64,000 bases of DNA, taken from the NCBI RefSeq assembly GCF_005876955.1, contig NZ_SSCL01000003.1, forward strand, positions 186,001 to 250,000, written 5' to 3'. Source of the DNA: Sinomonas gamaensis (GTDB lineage Bacteria; Actinomycetota; Actinomycetes; Actinomycetales; Micrococcaceae). Positions 50,823-59,581 of this stretch are shown here, one piece after another (position 1 is the stretch's first letter; the number at the start of each line of letters is the position of its first letter). The position numbers and the translations under genes were made by a program. The notes under the pieces are model-generated. The model saw nothing but the letters and a program-made list of their open reading frames with translations. It did no database searches and was not told the DNA's origin.

Positions 50823-51968
50823 ATGGAGATCGACTTCGCTGCTTCCAGGCAGTCCACGATCGGCATGGAGTGGGAGCTCGCCCTCGTCGACCGGCACGAC
50901 GGGGAGCTCGTCTCGGCGGCCCCGGAAGTCATGCGGCGCGTCGCGGAGGAGCACCCCGAGCTGAATGCCGACTGCCCCCGTGTCCATCAGGAACTCCTGC
51001 TCAACACGGTCGAGATCGTCACCGACGTCCATGAGACCGTCGGAGATGCGAAGGCGGATCTCGCGAGGACCATGAGCGCCGTCCGGGGCATCACGGACCA
51101 CATCGGAGTGGAGCTGTTCTCGGCCGGCAGCCACCCGTTCAGCCAGCCTCGGCTCCAGCCGGTCACCGACAAGGAGCGATACGCCAAGCTCATCGACCGG
51201 ACCCAATGGTGGGGCCGTCAAATGGTGATCTACGGTGTCCACGTGCATGTTGGCCTCGACCGCCGGGACAAGGCCATGCCGGTCCTCGACGCCCTCGTCA
51301 ACTACTTCCCCCACTTCCAGGCGCTGTCAGCCTCAAGCCCTTACTGGGGCGGCGAGGACACGGGGTACGCGTCCCAGCGGGCCCTCATGTTCCAGCAGCT
51401 CCCAACCGCCGGGCTGCCGTTCCAGTTTCCCGACTGGAAGGGCTTCGAGCGGTATGTGGACGACATGCTGACAACTGGCGTCATCGACGTCATCAGCGAG
51501 ATCCGCTGGGACATCCGGCCCGTGCCACGCCTCGGCACGATCGAGATGCGGGTGTGCGACGGACTCTCCACGCTCGAGGAGGTCGGCGCCATAGGGGCGC
51601 TGACGCAGTGCCTCGTTGAGGAGGCCTCCAGGATTCTCGACGACGGCGGAATGATCCCGACGATGCCGCCGTGGCACATCCAGGAGAACAAATGGCGCGC
51701 AGCCCGCTACGGGCTCGACGCGATCATCATCCTCGACGCCGCCGGGAACGAGAAGCTCGTCACCGAGCATCTCTCCGAGACCCTCGAGCGGCTCGAGCCC
51801 ATCGCGCGAGACCTCGGCTGCCAACGGGAGCTGCGCGACATCGAGGGCATTCTCCGCCGGGGCGCCGGGTACCAGAGGCAGCGTCGGACGGCGGAGGCCC
51901 ACGGGGGCAACCTGCGCCAGGTCGTCCTCGAGGAGGCGCGGCTCATGCGGGAGGGCCACGGCGCGTGA
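50823..51968 (+). CDS. YbdK-type carboxylate-amine ligase (GCS2 family)
   Basis: A 381-residue ATP-grasp-like glutamate-cysteine ligase family 2 protein. It has STIGMEWELALVD, QELLLNTVEIVTDVHETVGDA, GVHVHVGLDRR (His-x-His metal/substrate site) and DIRPVPRLGTIEMRVCDGLSTLEEVGAIGALTQCLVEE. E. coli YbdK has weak glutamate-cysteine ligase activity. Actinobacteria use mycothiol (mshA is 5 kb away), so a glutathione role is unlikely and the true substrate is unknown. Its stop overlaps the next small gene. Confidence 0.91.
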   Translation: MEIDFAASRQSTIGMEWELALVDRHDGELVSAAPEVMRRVAEEHPELNADCPRVHQELLLNTVEIVTDVHETVGDAKADLARTMSAVRGITDHIGVELFSAGSHPFSQPRLQPVTDKERYAKLIDRTQWWGRQMVIYGVHVHVGLDRRDKAMPVLDALVNYFPHFQALSASSPYWGGEDTGYASQRALMFQQLPTAGLPFQFPDWKGFERYVDDMLTTGVIDVISEIRWDIRPVPRLGTIEMRVCDGLSTLEEVGAIGALTQCLVEEASRILDDGGMIPTMPPWHIQENKWRAARYGLDAIIILDAAGNEKLVTEHLSETLERLEPIARDLGCQRELRDIEGILRRGAGYQRQRRTAEAHGGNLRQVVLEEARLMREGHGA

Positions 51969-52153
51969 GCGAGCGCCCCGCACGACGACGCCGATCACCC
52001 GGGCGTCTCGTGTTCGTCCTCGCTGTGGTCGCTGTCATCCTGGCGGTGACGTCGCACGCGCAGGCGGCGCTGGCCGTCGTCGTGCTCGCGGTTCTCTACG
52101 CCGGCGTTGAAGCTGTCATCGCGTGGCGGCGCAGGCGCGCTACCGACTCCTGA
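51965..52153 (+). CDS. Small hypothetical membrane protein coupled to the YbdK-type gene
   Basis: A 62-residue protein. The GTG at 51965 overlaps the YbdK stop (GTGA). A basic N-terminus (RPARRRRSPGR) is followed by one long hydrophobic stretch or two short helices (LVFVLAVVAVILAVTSHAQAALAVVVLAVLYAGVEAVIAW) and a basic C-terminus. Unknown family. Confidence 0.72.
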   Translation: MSERPARRRRSPGRLVFVLAVVAVILAVTSHAQAALAVVVLAVLYAGVEAVIAWRRRRATDS

Positions 52154-52168
52154 TCCCGCTCCTCATCA

Positions 52169-52211
52169 CGTTGCGCCGTCAGGTCTACACGGTAAACGTG
52201 ACGGCGCAACG
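52169..52211. terminator. Bidirectional hairpin between the YbdK unit and tsaD
   Basis: CGTTGCGCCGTCA and TGACGGCGCAACG form a perfect 13-bp stem with a 17-base loop, positioned between two convergent units. Confidence 0.85.
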
Positions 52212-52224
52212 GGGGGCGGAAGGG

Positions 52225-53298
52225 TCAGGCGGAGACCGTCGTCACGGGCAGCGACGAATCCGGCGCGAACGCGAGGTCGCTCGGCGACCGGCCGTCCATG
52301 ATGACCCGCGAGGCGAGCGCCGCGACCATCGCCCCGTTGTCCGTGCACAGCGAGAACGGCGGCACGGCGAGCGAGATGCCGGCCTCGGCGCAGCGCTCCG
52401 CCGTCAGTTCGCGGAGGCGCGAGTTCGCGGCCACTCCCCCGCCGAGCAGGAGATTCCGGAGGCCGTGCTCCCGGCACGCGAGCACAGCCTTGGACGTCAC
52501 CACGTCCACGACAGCCTCCTGGAAGGACGCCGCGATGTCCGCGACGGGCACGGGCTTCCCGGCCGCCTCGTGCTGCTCGACGCATCGGGCGACGGCCGTC
52601 TTGAGGCCCGAGAACGACCAGTCGTAGCGGTGCGGCCCGGGCGCCTCGGCGCTCCCCATGTACTTGGGCTGGGTGAGGCCGCGGGGAAAGCGGAAGGCGC
52701 GGGGGTCGCCGGTGCGCGCGATCCGGTCGATGGCGGGACCGCCGGGGTAGCCGAGCCCGAGGAGGCGTGCGACTTTGTCATAGGCCTCGCCTGCGGCGTC
52801 GTCGATCGTCGAGCCGAGCAGCTCGACGTCGGCGGCGATGTTCCGCACCCGGAGGATCTCGGTGTGACCACCGGAGACGAGCAGGGCGCCGAGGTCGCCG
52901 GGCAGGGAACCGCCGTAGACGCCGTCGTCGAGCAGGCCCACGCCGACGTGGGCGACGAGGTGGTTGATGGCGTACAGCGGCTTGCCCGTCGCGACCGCCA
53001 GGGCCTTCGCGGCGCAGACGCCCACCATGAGGGCGCCGGCGAGGCCGGGTCCCGAGGTGACAGCCAGCGCATCGACCTGGTCCAGCGTGACTCCGGCGGT
53101 GTCGAGGGCCTCCCGCAGGGTCGGCACGATCGCGTCGAGGTGGGCGCGCGAGGCGATCTCGGGAATCACTCCGCCGAACCGCACATGCTCGTCCATCGAG
53201 GACGACACCGTGTTCGCGAGCAGCGTTGTGCCGCGCACGATGCCGACCCCGGTCTCGTCGCAGGAGGATTCGATGCCCAGAACGAGGGGCTCCTTCAC
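52225..53298 (-). CDS. tsaD: tRNA N6-adenosine threonylcarbamoyltransferase TsaD
   Basis: A 357-residue ASKHA enzyme that transfers threonylcarbamoyl to A37 of ANN-decoding tRNAs. The metal site is NHLVAH, and the N-terminus [15 protein letters not shown] is diagnostic. [34 protein letters not shown] and [13 protein letters not shown] are all present. The GTG at 53298 overlaps the rimI stop (GTGA). It closes the alr-tsaE-tsaB-rimI-tsaD operon. Confidence 0.98.
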   Translation of the reverse strand: MKEPLVLGIESSCDETGVGIVRGTTLLANTVSSSMDEHVRFGGVIPEIASRAHLDAIVPTLREALDTAGVTLDQVDALAVTSGPGLAGALMVGVCAAKALAVATGKPLYAINHLVAHVGVGLLDDGVYGGSLPGDLGALLVSGGHTEILRVRNIAADVELLGSTIDDAAGEAYDKVARLLGLGYPGGPAIDRIARTGDPRAFRFPRGLTQPKYMGSAEAPGPHRYDWSFSGLKTAVARCVEQHEAAGKPVPVADIAASFQEAVVDVVTSKAVLACREHGLRNLLLGGGVAANSRLRELTAERCAEAGISLAVPPFSLCTDNGAMVAALASRVIMDGRSPSDLAFAPDSSLPVTTVSA

Positions 53299-53816
53299 TT
53301 GCCTCCCTCCCCGGTCGGAGTGAGCGGCAGCTGCATGATGAGCGCGTTCACTCCGTCGCGGTAGTAGCGCCGTCGTGTGTGGATGTGCACGAAGCCGAAG
53401 CGACGGTACAGGGCTTGGGCCCGCGGGTTGTCTTCCCTCACCTCGAGGAGCACGTCCCGCGCCCCGCGCCGGGCGGCTTCCGCGATGAGTTCCGTGAGAA
53501 CGGCCGAGCCGATCCCGCGCCCCTCCCGCTCGGGCACGACGGCGATCGTCTGGACGTCCGCAATCGGGGGGACGCACATGACCCCTGCGTATCCGATAAT
53601 CCGGGCCGGGGCGTCGCCCTGGCGGTCGCCAAGGTCCCCGATCGCCTCTTCGACGACGTAGTAGCGCCGTGTCTGCGGCTGCGAGAGCTCGTCCCGGAAC
53701 ATCTGGGCTGGCCAGGCATCGAACGGAAAGAGGGATTGCTCGAGCGCGTGCACGGCGGGGACGTCGCGCTCAGTCATGTCGCGGAGCCGCACTCCTTGGG
53801 GCATCTGAGCGTTCAC
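53295..53816 (-). CDS. rimI: Ribosomal protein bS18-alanine N-acetyltransferase RimI
   Basis: A 173-residue GNAT protein of the RimI family. Core motifs are [85 protein letters not shown] and [14 protein letters not shown]. The GTG at 53816 overlaps the tsaB stop (GTGA), and its own stop overlaps tsaD. The placement between tsaB and tsaD is the standard bacterial arrangement. Its acetylation of S18 is from family knowledge. Confidence 0.95.
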   Translation of the reverse strand: MNAQMPQGVRLRDMTERDVPAVHALEQSLFPFDAWPAQMFRDELSQPQTRRYYVVEEAIGDLGDRQGDAPARIIGYAGVMCVPPIADVQTIAVVPEREGRGIGSAVLTELIAEAARRGARDVLLEVREDNPRAQALYRRFGFVHIHTRRRYYRDGVNALIMQLPLTPTGEGGK

Positions 53817-54496
53817 AGCGCCCGCTTCCGCGGCCCGGGCACCTGCGCGTCCGATTCCCGCAGATATCGGGGCGCCGTGTCGAGGAGCTCCTCGCCGCGC
53901 GCGAGTCGTTCGACGGCGGCGAGGCCGAGCGAGGCGGCGGTCGGCTGGGCGCGGTCGAACGAGGGCATGACGACGGCGCCGGCCTCCGCGAGCTTGTCCC
54001 GGTAGATCCCGGCCCCCGCCCCGTAGACCGGGAGCGGCGGCAGCGCGTGGGGGTACGCGACATGCGGACCATCCAGGAGGAGGCCCGACGGGGAATACCG
54101 CGCCCAGTAGACCTCGCGGCGCCGCGCGTCGGTTGCCACGAGGAAGTCGGACGATGGCGCGGCCGCGGCAAGGACGTCCCAGGCCATTGCGTCCAGGCTC
54201 ATGAGTCCCGACAGTGGCGTTCCCCATGCGAAGGCGAGGGCGCGGGCGGTCGCGATACCCGAGCGGAGGCCAGTGAACGGACCAGGGCCGACGCCCACCA
54301 CAATGTGGTCCACATCGGCCCCGCCGAGCTCCTGCTCCTCAAGGAGAGCCCGCACGCCGGGGGCCAGAACCTCCGCGTGCGACTTGGTGTCCTCCGTGGC
54401 GAACTGGGCGAGGACCGCCGCGTCCGAGCCGTCCTCATGCCATCGGATGATCGCGGCCGAGGCGATGGCCGAGGTGTCGATGACGAGCAGGATCAT
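53813..54496 (-). CDS. tsaB: tRNA threonylcarbamoyladenosine biosynthesis protein TsaB
   Basis: A 227-residue TsaD-like, inactive ASKHA protein that forms the scaffold for TsaD and TsaE. The N-terminus LLVIDTSAIASAAI and the signature VVGVGPGPFTGLRSGIATARALA are intact. The ATG at 54496 overlaps the tsaE stop (ATGA). Normal length. Confidence 0.96.
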   Translation of the reverse strand: MILLVIDTSAIASAAIIRWHEDGSDAAVLAQFATEDTKSHAEVLAPGVRALLEEQELGGADVDHIVVGVGPGPFTGLRSGIATARALAFAWGTPLSGLMSLDAMAWDVLAAAAPSSDFLVATDARRREVYWARYSPSGLLLDGPHVAYPHALPPLPVYGAGAGIYRDKLAEAGAVVMPSFDRAQPTAASLGLAAVERLARGEELLDTAPRYLRESDAQVPGPRKRAL

Positions 54497-55137
54497 CGAC
54501 CGTCTCCCGTCGGCAGCTGGGCGGTTTCAGCCCCGGGCAGGGCCGGAGCCGCGGCCCATCGCGGTCCGTAGCCGCGGACGACGACGAAGCGCGGCTCGTC
54601 GTCGTCGTACTCTTCGTCGACGCTCGCCTCGCTGCCTTCGGGATCGAAGTCCACCTGCGGGTCGGCGCTCACGGAACCGCCGGACACGGGAAGGGGTCCC
54701 CGCTCGAGCTCGATGTCGAGCCAGGACTCCGCCAGGTGCTCAACCCGTCCGCGCCCCCATTCCACGACCGTGACGGACGTGTCGGTCCAGTTCTCGAGGT
54801 CCAGGTCATCGATCTCGCCGTCGCCCTCGAGACGGTAGGCGTCCACGTGGACGAGGTCCGGGCCGCCCGGCCGCGCGCCGTCGGGCAGGTTTGGGTGGAT
54901 CCGCACGAGCACGAAGGTCGGCGAGATGACGCCGGCGCGAACGCCGAGCCCCGCACCGAGGCCTTGGGTGAAGGTCGTCTTCCCGGCACCGAGGCTTCCC
55001 GTGAGCACCACAAGGTCCCCGGCTTCGAGGATCCTGCCGAGGGCAGCACCGAGTTCCTGGGTCTCGGCGGCCGTCGTGGGCCGCGCACGGAGCTCCCACA
55101 GGGGCTCCGGCGCGGAAGCATTCCCACCTCCGCTCAC
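54493..55137 (-). CDS. tsaE: tRNA threonylcarbamoyladenosine biosynthesis ATPase TsaE
   Basis: A 214-residue P-loop ATPase, longer than the usual 150-residue TsaE. The Walker A is LTGSLGAGKTTFTQGLGAGL, followed by ISPTFVLVR and VHVDAYRLEG, then VVEWGRGRVEHL. The C-terminus adds about 50 residues with an acidic patch (EASVDEEYDDDEPRF). The GTG at 55137 overlaps the alr stop. Confidence 0.95.
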   Translation of the reverse strand: MSGGGNASAPEPLWELRARPTTAAETQELGAALGRILEAGDLVVLTGSLGAGKTTFTQGLGAGLGVRAGVISPTFVLVRIHPNLPDGARPGGPDLVHVDAYRLEGDGEIDDLDLENWTDTSVTVVEWGRGRVEHLAESWLDIELERGPLPVSGGSVSADPQVDFDPEGSEASVDEEYDDDEPRFVVVRGYGPRWAAAPALPGAETAQLPTGDGR

Positions 55138-56354
55138 GCGACCCCTCCGGCACGCGTCGCCACAGCGTGCTCCGCCGACTCGGTCAGGGGAGCTGGACGC
55201 GAGTCGACATGGATGCGGGGAACCCGCTGGCTGATGCGCGTGACGATCTCGTAGTTGATCGTGTTCGCGGCCCGTGCCCAGTCGTCAGCGGTCGGACCGC
55301 CGTCGTCGCCCGTGCCGAAGAGGACCGCTTCGCTGCCCGCGATGGCTTCGACGTCTGCATCTGGCCCGAGGTCTACGACCATCTGGTCCATCGCCACCCG
55401 GCCCACCACACGATAGGTGGTTCCGGCGATCCGGACGGGACCGCCGTTGGACGTCCGCGGGATGCCGTCGGCGTAGCCAAGCGGAATGAGCCCGAGGGCG
55501 CTCTCCCCCGGCGTCCTGTACGTGAGGCCGTAGCTCACGCCCTGACCGGCGGGCACGCGCTTGGACTGGGAGACGAGCGTCCGGAGCGTCATGGCGGGGC
55601 GCAGCCCGAGATCGTGGGCAGACTGATCCGGGAACGGCGAGAGACCGTAGATCGAGATCCCGGCGCGGACCAGGTCGAAGTGGGTGTCCGGGCGGGAGAA
55701 GATGGCGGGCGAGTTCGCGATGTGCCGCACCTCGAGATCGCACCCGGCGTCCTCGGCCAGCGCGACGGCGTCGCGGAACACCTCGAGCTGGACATCCGTT
55801 TCGGGCCGGTCCGGCTCGTCGGCTACCGCGAGATGGCTGAAGACGCCCACGACGCGCAGCAGGCCCGCGTCCTGATACTCGGTGGCCTCGTCGAGCACCT
55901 GCTCCCAGCGGTCCGGCGTAACGCCGTTGCGGCCGAGGCCGGTGTCGATCTTGAGGTGGACTCTGGCCGGGCGCTGCTGCTCGCGGGCCGCGTCGACGAT
56001 GCGGCTCAACTCCCAGCCGGAGCAGCCGAGGTCGACGCCGGCGCCCACCGCGGCGGAGAAGTTGCTGTCCGCCGTGTGGAGCCAGGCGAGCGTTGGGGCC
56101 TCGATGCCAGCGGCACGCAGCGTGAGCGCCTCGCTGATGTGGGCCACTCCGAGCCACGCCGCTCCCGCTTCCAGAGCCGCGCGCGCAACGGGCACGGCAC
56201 CGTGACCGTAGGCATCCGCCTTCACCACTGCCATCACGCGGGCTGGCTCCGCTACCGTCCGCACAACCCGGACGTTGTGGCGGATGGCCTCGAGGTCGAC
56301 GACGGCGGCGCGCTCAGGGAGGCGCGCTGATGACGGGTCGGGGGTGGAAGTCAC
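55134..56354 (-). CDS. alr: Alanine racemase
   Basis: A 406-residue fold type III PLP enzyme that makes D-alanine for peptidoglycan. The Schiff-base lysine is in VVKADAYGHGAVPVARAAL, the active tyrosine in GVSYGLTYRTP, and YADGIPRTSNGG and VGRVAMDQMVVDLG are typical. The GTG at 56354 lies 7 bases after a TAGACT box that is part of the first 20-bp repeat upstream. It is the first gene of the t6A operon. Confidence 0.96.
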   Translation of the reverse strand: MTSTPDPSSARLPERAAVVDLEAIRHNVRVVRTVAEPARVMAVVKADAYGHGAVPVARAALEAGAAWLGVAHISEALTLRAAGIEAPTLAWLHTADSNFSAAVGAGVDLGCSGWELSRIVDAAREQQRPARVHLKIDTGLGRNGVTPDRWEQVLDEATEYQDAGLLRVVGVFSHLAVADEPDRPETDVQLEVFRDAVALAEDAGCDLEVRHIANSPAIFSRPDTHFDLVRAGISIYGLSPFPDQSAHDLGLRPAMTLRTLVSQSKRVPAGQGVSYGLTYRTPGESALGLIPLGYADGIPRTSNGGPVRIAGTTYRVVGRVAMDQMVVDLGPDADVEAIAGSEAVLFGTGDDGGPTADDWARAANTINYEIVTRISQRVPRIHVDSRPAPLTESAEHAVATRAGGVA

Positions 56355-56361
56355 GCCCGAC

Positions 56362-56367
56362 AGTCTA
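56362..56367 (-). promoter_or_regulatory. -10 box of alr (leaderless)
   Basis: TAGACT on the minus strand, 7 bases before the alr GTG, and overlapping the first copy of the triplicated 20-bp repeat. Confidence 0.55.
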
Positions 56368-56422
56368 CCGGCGGCCCCGAACGTCTACCGGCGGCCCCGA
56401 ACGTCTACCGGCGGCCCCGAAC
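56363..56422. repeat. Triplicated 20-bp tandem repeat between alr and mshA
   Basis: GTCTACCGGCGGCCCCGAAC is repeated three times without error (56363, 56383 and 56403). On the minus strand each copy ends in a GGTAGAC -10-like sequence; only the alr-proximal copy completes TAGACT. Confidence 0.92.
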
Positions 56423-56443
56423 ATGCCCCCCGCCCGGAAACCG

Positions 56444-56449
56444 TAGCCT
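56444..56449 (+). promoter_or_regulatory. -10 box of mshA (leaderless)
   Basis: TAGCCT, 7 bases before the mshA GTG. Confidence 0.6.
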
Positions 56450-56456
56450 TGTATGC

Positions 56457-57710
56457 GTGCAGCACCCCGAGCAGAACAGTGTGGCGATGATCAGCCTCCA
56501 CACGTCGCCCCTCGAACAGCCCGGTGCGGGCGATGCCGGGGGCATGAACGTGTACATCAGCCACCTCGCCCGTGCTTTGGCCGCCGACGGGCTCACGGTC
56601 GAGATCTTCACCCGGGCCACCGATCCGTCGCAGCCCGACACCGTGCTGCTCGTTCCCGGCGTCACTGTTCACCACATCGAGGCCGGGCCTCGCCGCCGCC
56701 TCGCCAAGGAGCAGATGCCGCCGATCGCGGAGGAGTTCGCCGACCGGCTGCTGCAGCGGATGGAGGCCGCACCCCTGCCGCGCGTGGTTCACAGCCACTA
56801 CTGGGTCTCTGGCCTTGCCGGGCTCCGGGCCGCGGTCGAGTGGGACGTCCCCCTCGTCCACACCATGCACACGATGGCGCGGGTGAAGAACCGCCACCTC
56901 GCGATCGGTGACGTCCCCGAGCCCACGTGGCGGGAAAGAGGCGAGCAGCTGATCGCGGACAACGCGGCCCGTTTCACCGCCAACACCGCCGCCGAGCGGG
57001 ACGAACTCGTGAAGCACTACGGCGCCGATGAGGACAGGATCGACGTGGTGAGCCCGGGTGTGGACCTGGACATCTTCCGGCCTGCGTTCCGGTCCCGGTC
57101 CCGGGTCGCCTCGGGAGTCCCCGCGTCCACCTTCCACGTCCTCTTCGCGGGCCGCCTCCAGCGGCTCAAGGGCCCGCAGGTTCTCGTTGCGGCGGTGGGC
57201 GAGCTGCGCCGTCGTCGTCCGGACATCCCGCTCGAAGTGACCATCATCGGGGCGCCGAGCGGCTCTCTGGGCCTCGATCTCGACGCGCTCGCGCAGGAGG
57301 AGGGCCTCGGGGGCGTGGTGCATCGCCTCCCGCCTGTGCCGGCCGGAGTGCTGGCCGAATGGTTTCGTTCGGCCGACGTCGTCGCGATGCCGAGCTTCTC
57401 CGAGTCGTTCGGGCTCGTGGCCCTTGAGGCCCAGGCCTGCGGGACTCCCGTGGTCGCCGCCCGTGTCGGGGGTTTGCCGCGGGCCGTCTCGGACGGGCGG
57501 ACCGGCTTCCTCGTGGACGGTCACGACCCAGCCGAATGGGCGGACGTCCTCGAGCAGCTCTACGACGACCCCTCCACCCGCGTGGACCTCGGGCGTGCCG
57601 CCTCGATCTACGCGCAGCGGTTCGGCTGGGAGCAGACCGCCGAGGGCACGCGGGCGGCCTACCGTCGCGCCGTTCGGACTCACGCGGTGGTGCATCCGGC
57701 GGTAGGGTGA
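56457..57710 (+). CDS. mshA: D-inositol-3-phosphate glycosyltransferase MshA
   Basis: A 417-residue GT4-family enzyme for the first step of mycothiol synthesis, joining GlcNAc from UDP-GlcNAc to inositol 3-phosphate. The N-terminus AMISLHTSPLEQPGAGDAGGMNVYI is diagnostic for MshA. The catalytic ESFGLVALEAQACGTPVVAA (E-x7-E) and GRLQRLKGPQVLV are present. GTG 56457 is supported by the -10 spacing. It is divergent from alr. Confidence 0.96.
   Translation: MQHPEQNSVAMISLHTSPLEQPGAGDAGGMNVYISHLARALAADGLTVEIFTRATDPSQPDTVLLVPGVTVHHIEAGPRRRLAKEQMPPIAEEFADRLLQRMEAAPLPRVVHSHYWVSGLAGLRAAVEWDVPLVHTMHTMARVKNRHLAIGDVPEPTWRERGEQLIADNAARFTANTAAERDELVKHYGADEDRIDVVSPGVDLDIFRPAFRSRSRVASGVPASTFHVLFAGRLQRLKGPQVLVAAVGELRRRRPDIPLEVTIIGAPSGSLGLDLDALAQEEGLGGVVHRLPPVPAGVLAEWFRSADVVAMPSFSESFGLVALEAQACGTPVVAARVGGLPRAVSDGRTGFLVDGHDPAEWADVLEQLYDDPSTRVDLGRAASIYAQRFGWEQTAEGTRAAYRRAVRTHAVVHPAVG
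57703..57708 (+). promoter_or_regulatory. -10 box of fhs (leaderless)
   Basis: TAGGGT overlaps the mshA stop region and lies 7 bases before the fhs ATG. Confidence 0.55.
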
Positions 57711-57715
57711 GGCGC

Positions 57716-59401
57716 ATGAGCGCAACGGCAGCGACGCCCAGCGATCTCGATATCGCGCGGGCCGCCACCCTCCGCCCCATCGAGGAGATCGCCGCATGCG
57801 CCGGCATCCCGGCCGAAGCGCTCGAGCTGTACGGCCGCTACAAGGCCAAGGTCGACGTCGGCCGCCTCCCTTCGGCGGCCGGGCAAGGCAAGGTGGTGCT
57901 CGTCTCCGCGATGTCGCCGACGGCGGCCGGGGAGGGAAAGTCAACCCTCACCGTGGGCCTCGCCGATTCCCTGGCCCGGGCGGGCAAGCGCACTATGGTG
58001 GCGATCCGGGAGCCGAGCTTGGGTCCTGTGCTCGGCATGAAGGGAGGCGCGACGGGCGGGGGCCGCTCGCAGGTCCTCCCGATGGACGACATCAACCTCC
58101 ATTTCACCGGGGACTTCCACGCGATCACGAGCGCCAACAACGCCCTCTGCGCGCTCATCGACAATCACATCTTCCAAGGCAACGAGCTGGGCATCGACCC
58201 TCGGAGGATCACGTTCCGGCGGGTCATGGACATGAACGACCGGAGCCTGAGGGAGATCGTGGTGGGCCTCGGCGGTCCGGCGCAGGGAATCCCGCGGCAG
58301 GACGGCTTCGACATCACTGTCGCATCCGAGGTCATGGCCGTGTTCTGCCTCGCGTCCTCGGCCTCGGACCTGACCGAGCGGCTCGGGCGCATCACCTTCG
58401 GCTACACCTACGACCGGAAGCCTCTGACCGTCGCCGACCTCGGGGCGCAGGGCGTCATGGCGATGCTCCTGAAGGACGCGATCAAGCCCAACCTCGTCCA
58501 GACGCTCGCCGGGACGCCCGCCCTCGTCCACGGTGGCCCCTTCGCGAATATCGCGCACGGCTGCAATTCCGTGATCGCCACGACGACAGCCCGCCGCCTC
58601 TCCGACATCGTCGTGACGGAGGCCGGGTTCGGGGCAGACTTGGGCGCCGAGAAGTTCGTGGACATCAAGGCGAGGTGCGCGGATGTGGCGCCCTCCGCCG
58701 TCGTCCTCGTGGCGACCGTGCGCGCCCTCAAGCTCCACGGGGGCGTGCCGGCCGACCGCCTGGGCGAGCGCGACGTGGCCGCCCTCGAGCGCGGCACGGC
58801 GAACCTCGCCCGTCACATTGCAACCGTCCGCAAGCTCGGGTTGGACCCTGTGATCGCCGTGAACCGGTTCGCGACCGACACCGCTGACGAGCTCGATGCC
58901 CTCCTCGCGTGGTGCGCGACAACTGGGGTGCGGGCAGCGGTCGCCGACGTCTGGGCGCGTGGCGGAGGGGGCGACGGCGGTGACGACCTCGCGCGGAATG
59001 TCCTCGCAGCGCTCGACGAGCCCGCGACCTGCGCCCCGCTCTACTCGCTCGAGCTTCCGCTCGAAGACAAGATTCGGACGATCGTCCGCGAGGTCTACGG
59101 CGGGACGGACGTGGAATTCTCGGACAGCGCCCGCAAGCAGCTAGCCCAGATCCGCGAGAACGGGTGGGAGATGCTGCCGGTCTGCATGGCCAAGACCCAG
59201 TATTCGTTCTCTGACGACGCCACGCTCCTCGGCGCGCCTCAGGGCTTCACCGTGCATGTGCGCGAATTGCGGCCTCGCACGGGGGCGGGCTTCATCGTGG
59301 CCGTCACGGGCTCGCTCATGACGATGCCCGGGCTGCCGAAGCATCCGGGTGCCCTCAGGATGGGGCTGGACGAGGATGGGCGCCCTGTAGGCCTCTTCTG
59401 A
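57716..59401 (+). CDS. fhs: Formate-tetrahydrofolate ligase
   Basis: A 561-residue enzyme that makes 10-formyl-THF from formate, THF and ATP. The P-loop is SPTAAGEGKSTLTVGLAD, with the family signature VAIREPSLGPVLGMKGGATGGGRSQV. GNELGIDPRRITFRRVMDMNDRSLREIVVGLGG is diagnostic. The ATG at 57716 lies 5 bases after the mshA stop. It links to one-carbon metabolism with the 5-FCL gene at 24 kb, though the two are not close. Confidence 0.97.
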   Translation: MSATAATPSDLDIARAATLRPIEEIAACAGIPAEALELYGRYKAKVDVGRLPSAAGQGKVVLVSAMSPTAAGEGKSTLTVGLADSLARAGKRTMVAIREPSLGPVLGMKGGATGGGRSQVLPMDDINLHFTGDFHAITSANNALCALIDNHIFQGNELGIDPRRITFRRVMDMNDRSLREIVVGLGGPAQGIPRQDGFDITVASEVMAVFCLASSASDLTERLGRITFGYTYDRKPLTVADLGAQGVMAMLLKDAIKPNLVQTLAGTPALVHGGPFANIAHGCNSVIATTTARRLSDIVVTEAGFGADLGAEKFVDIKARCADVAPSAVVLVATVRALKLHGGVPADRLGERDVAALERGTANLARHIATVRKLGLDPVIAVNRFATDTADELDALLAWCATTGVRAAVADVWARGGGGDGGDDLARNVLAALDEPATCAPLYSLELPLEDKIRTIVREVYGGTDVEFSDSARKQLAQIRENGWEMLPVCMAKTQYSFSDDATLLGAPQGFTVHVRELRPRTGAGFIVAVTGSLMTMPGLPKHPGALRMGLDEDGRPVGLF

Positions 59402-59421
59402 TCCGACGGCCTCTTCTGATC
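59390..59421 (+). repeat. 14-bp direct duplication at the fhs 3' end
   Basis: GGCCTCTTCTGATC at 59390-59403 (the end of fhs with its stop) is repeated at 59408-59421. The second copy is non-coding. Confidence 0.8.
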
Positions 59422-59581
59422 AGGCGTGAGCCGAGGGAACGCCCCCCATCTGCAGCGCTCCCTCGGTCAAGGCTTGACCCCCCGTCCGGGATGAAGATAC
59501 ACGGGCTATCCTTGCGTCGCCATACGGATAAATTTGGCTCATTCTGCTATCCAGTGCCTGCAGATCATGATGGGGGAAGGC

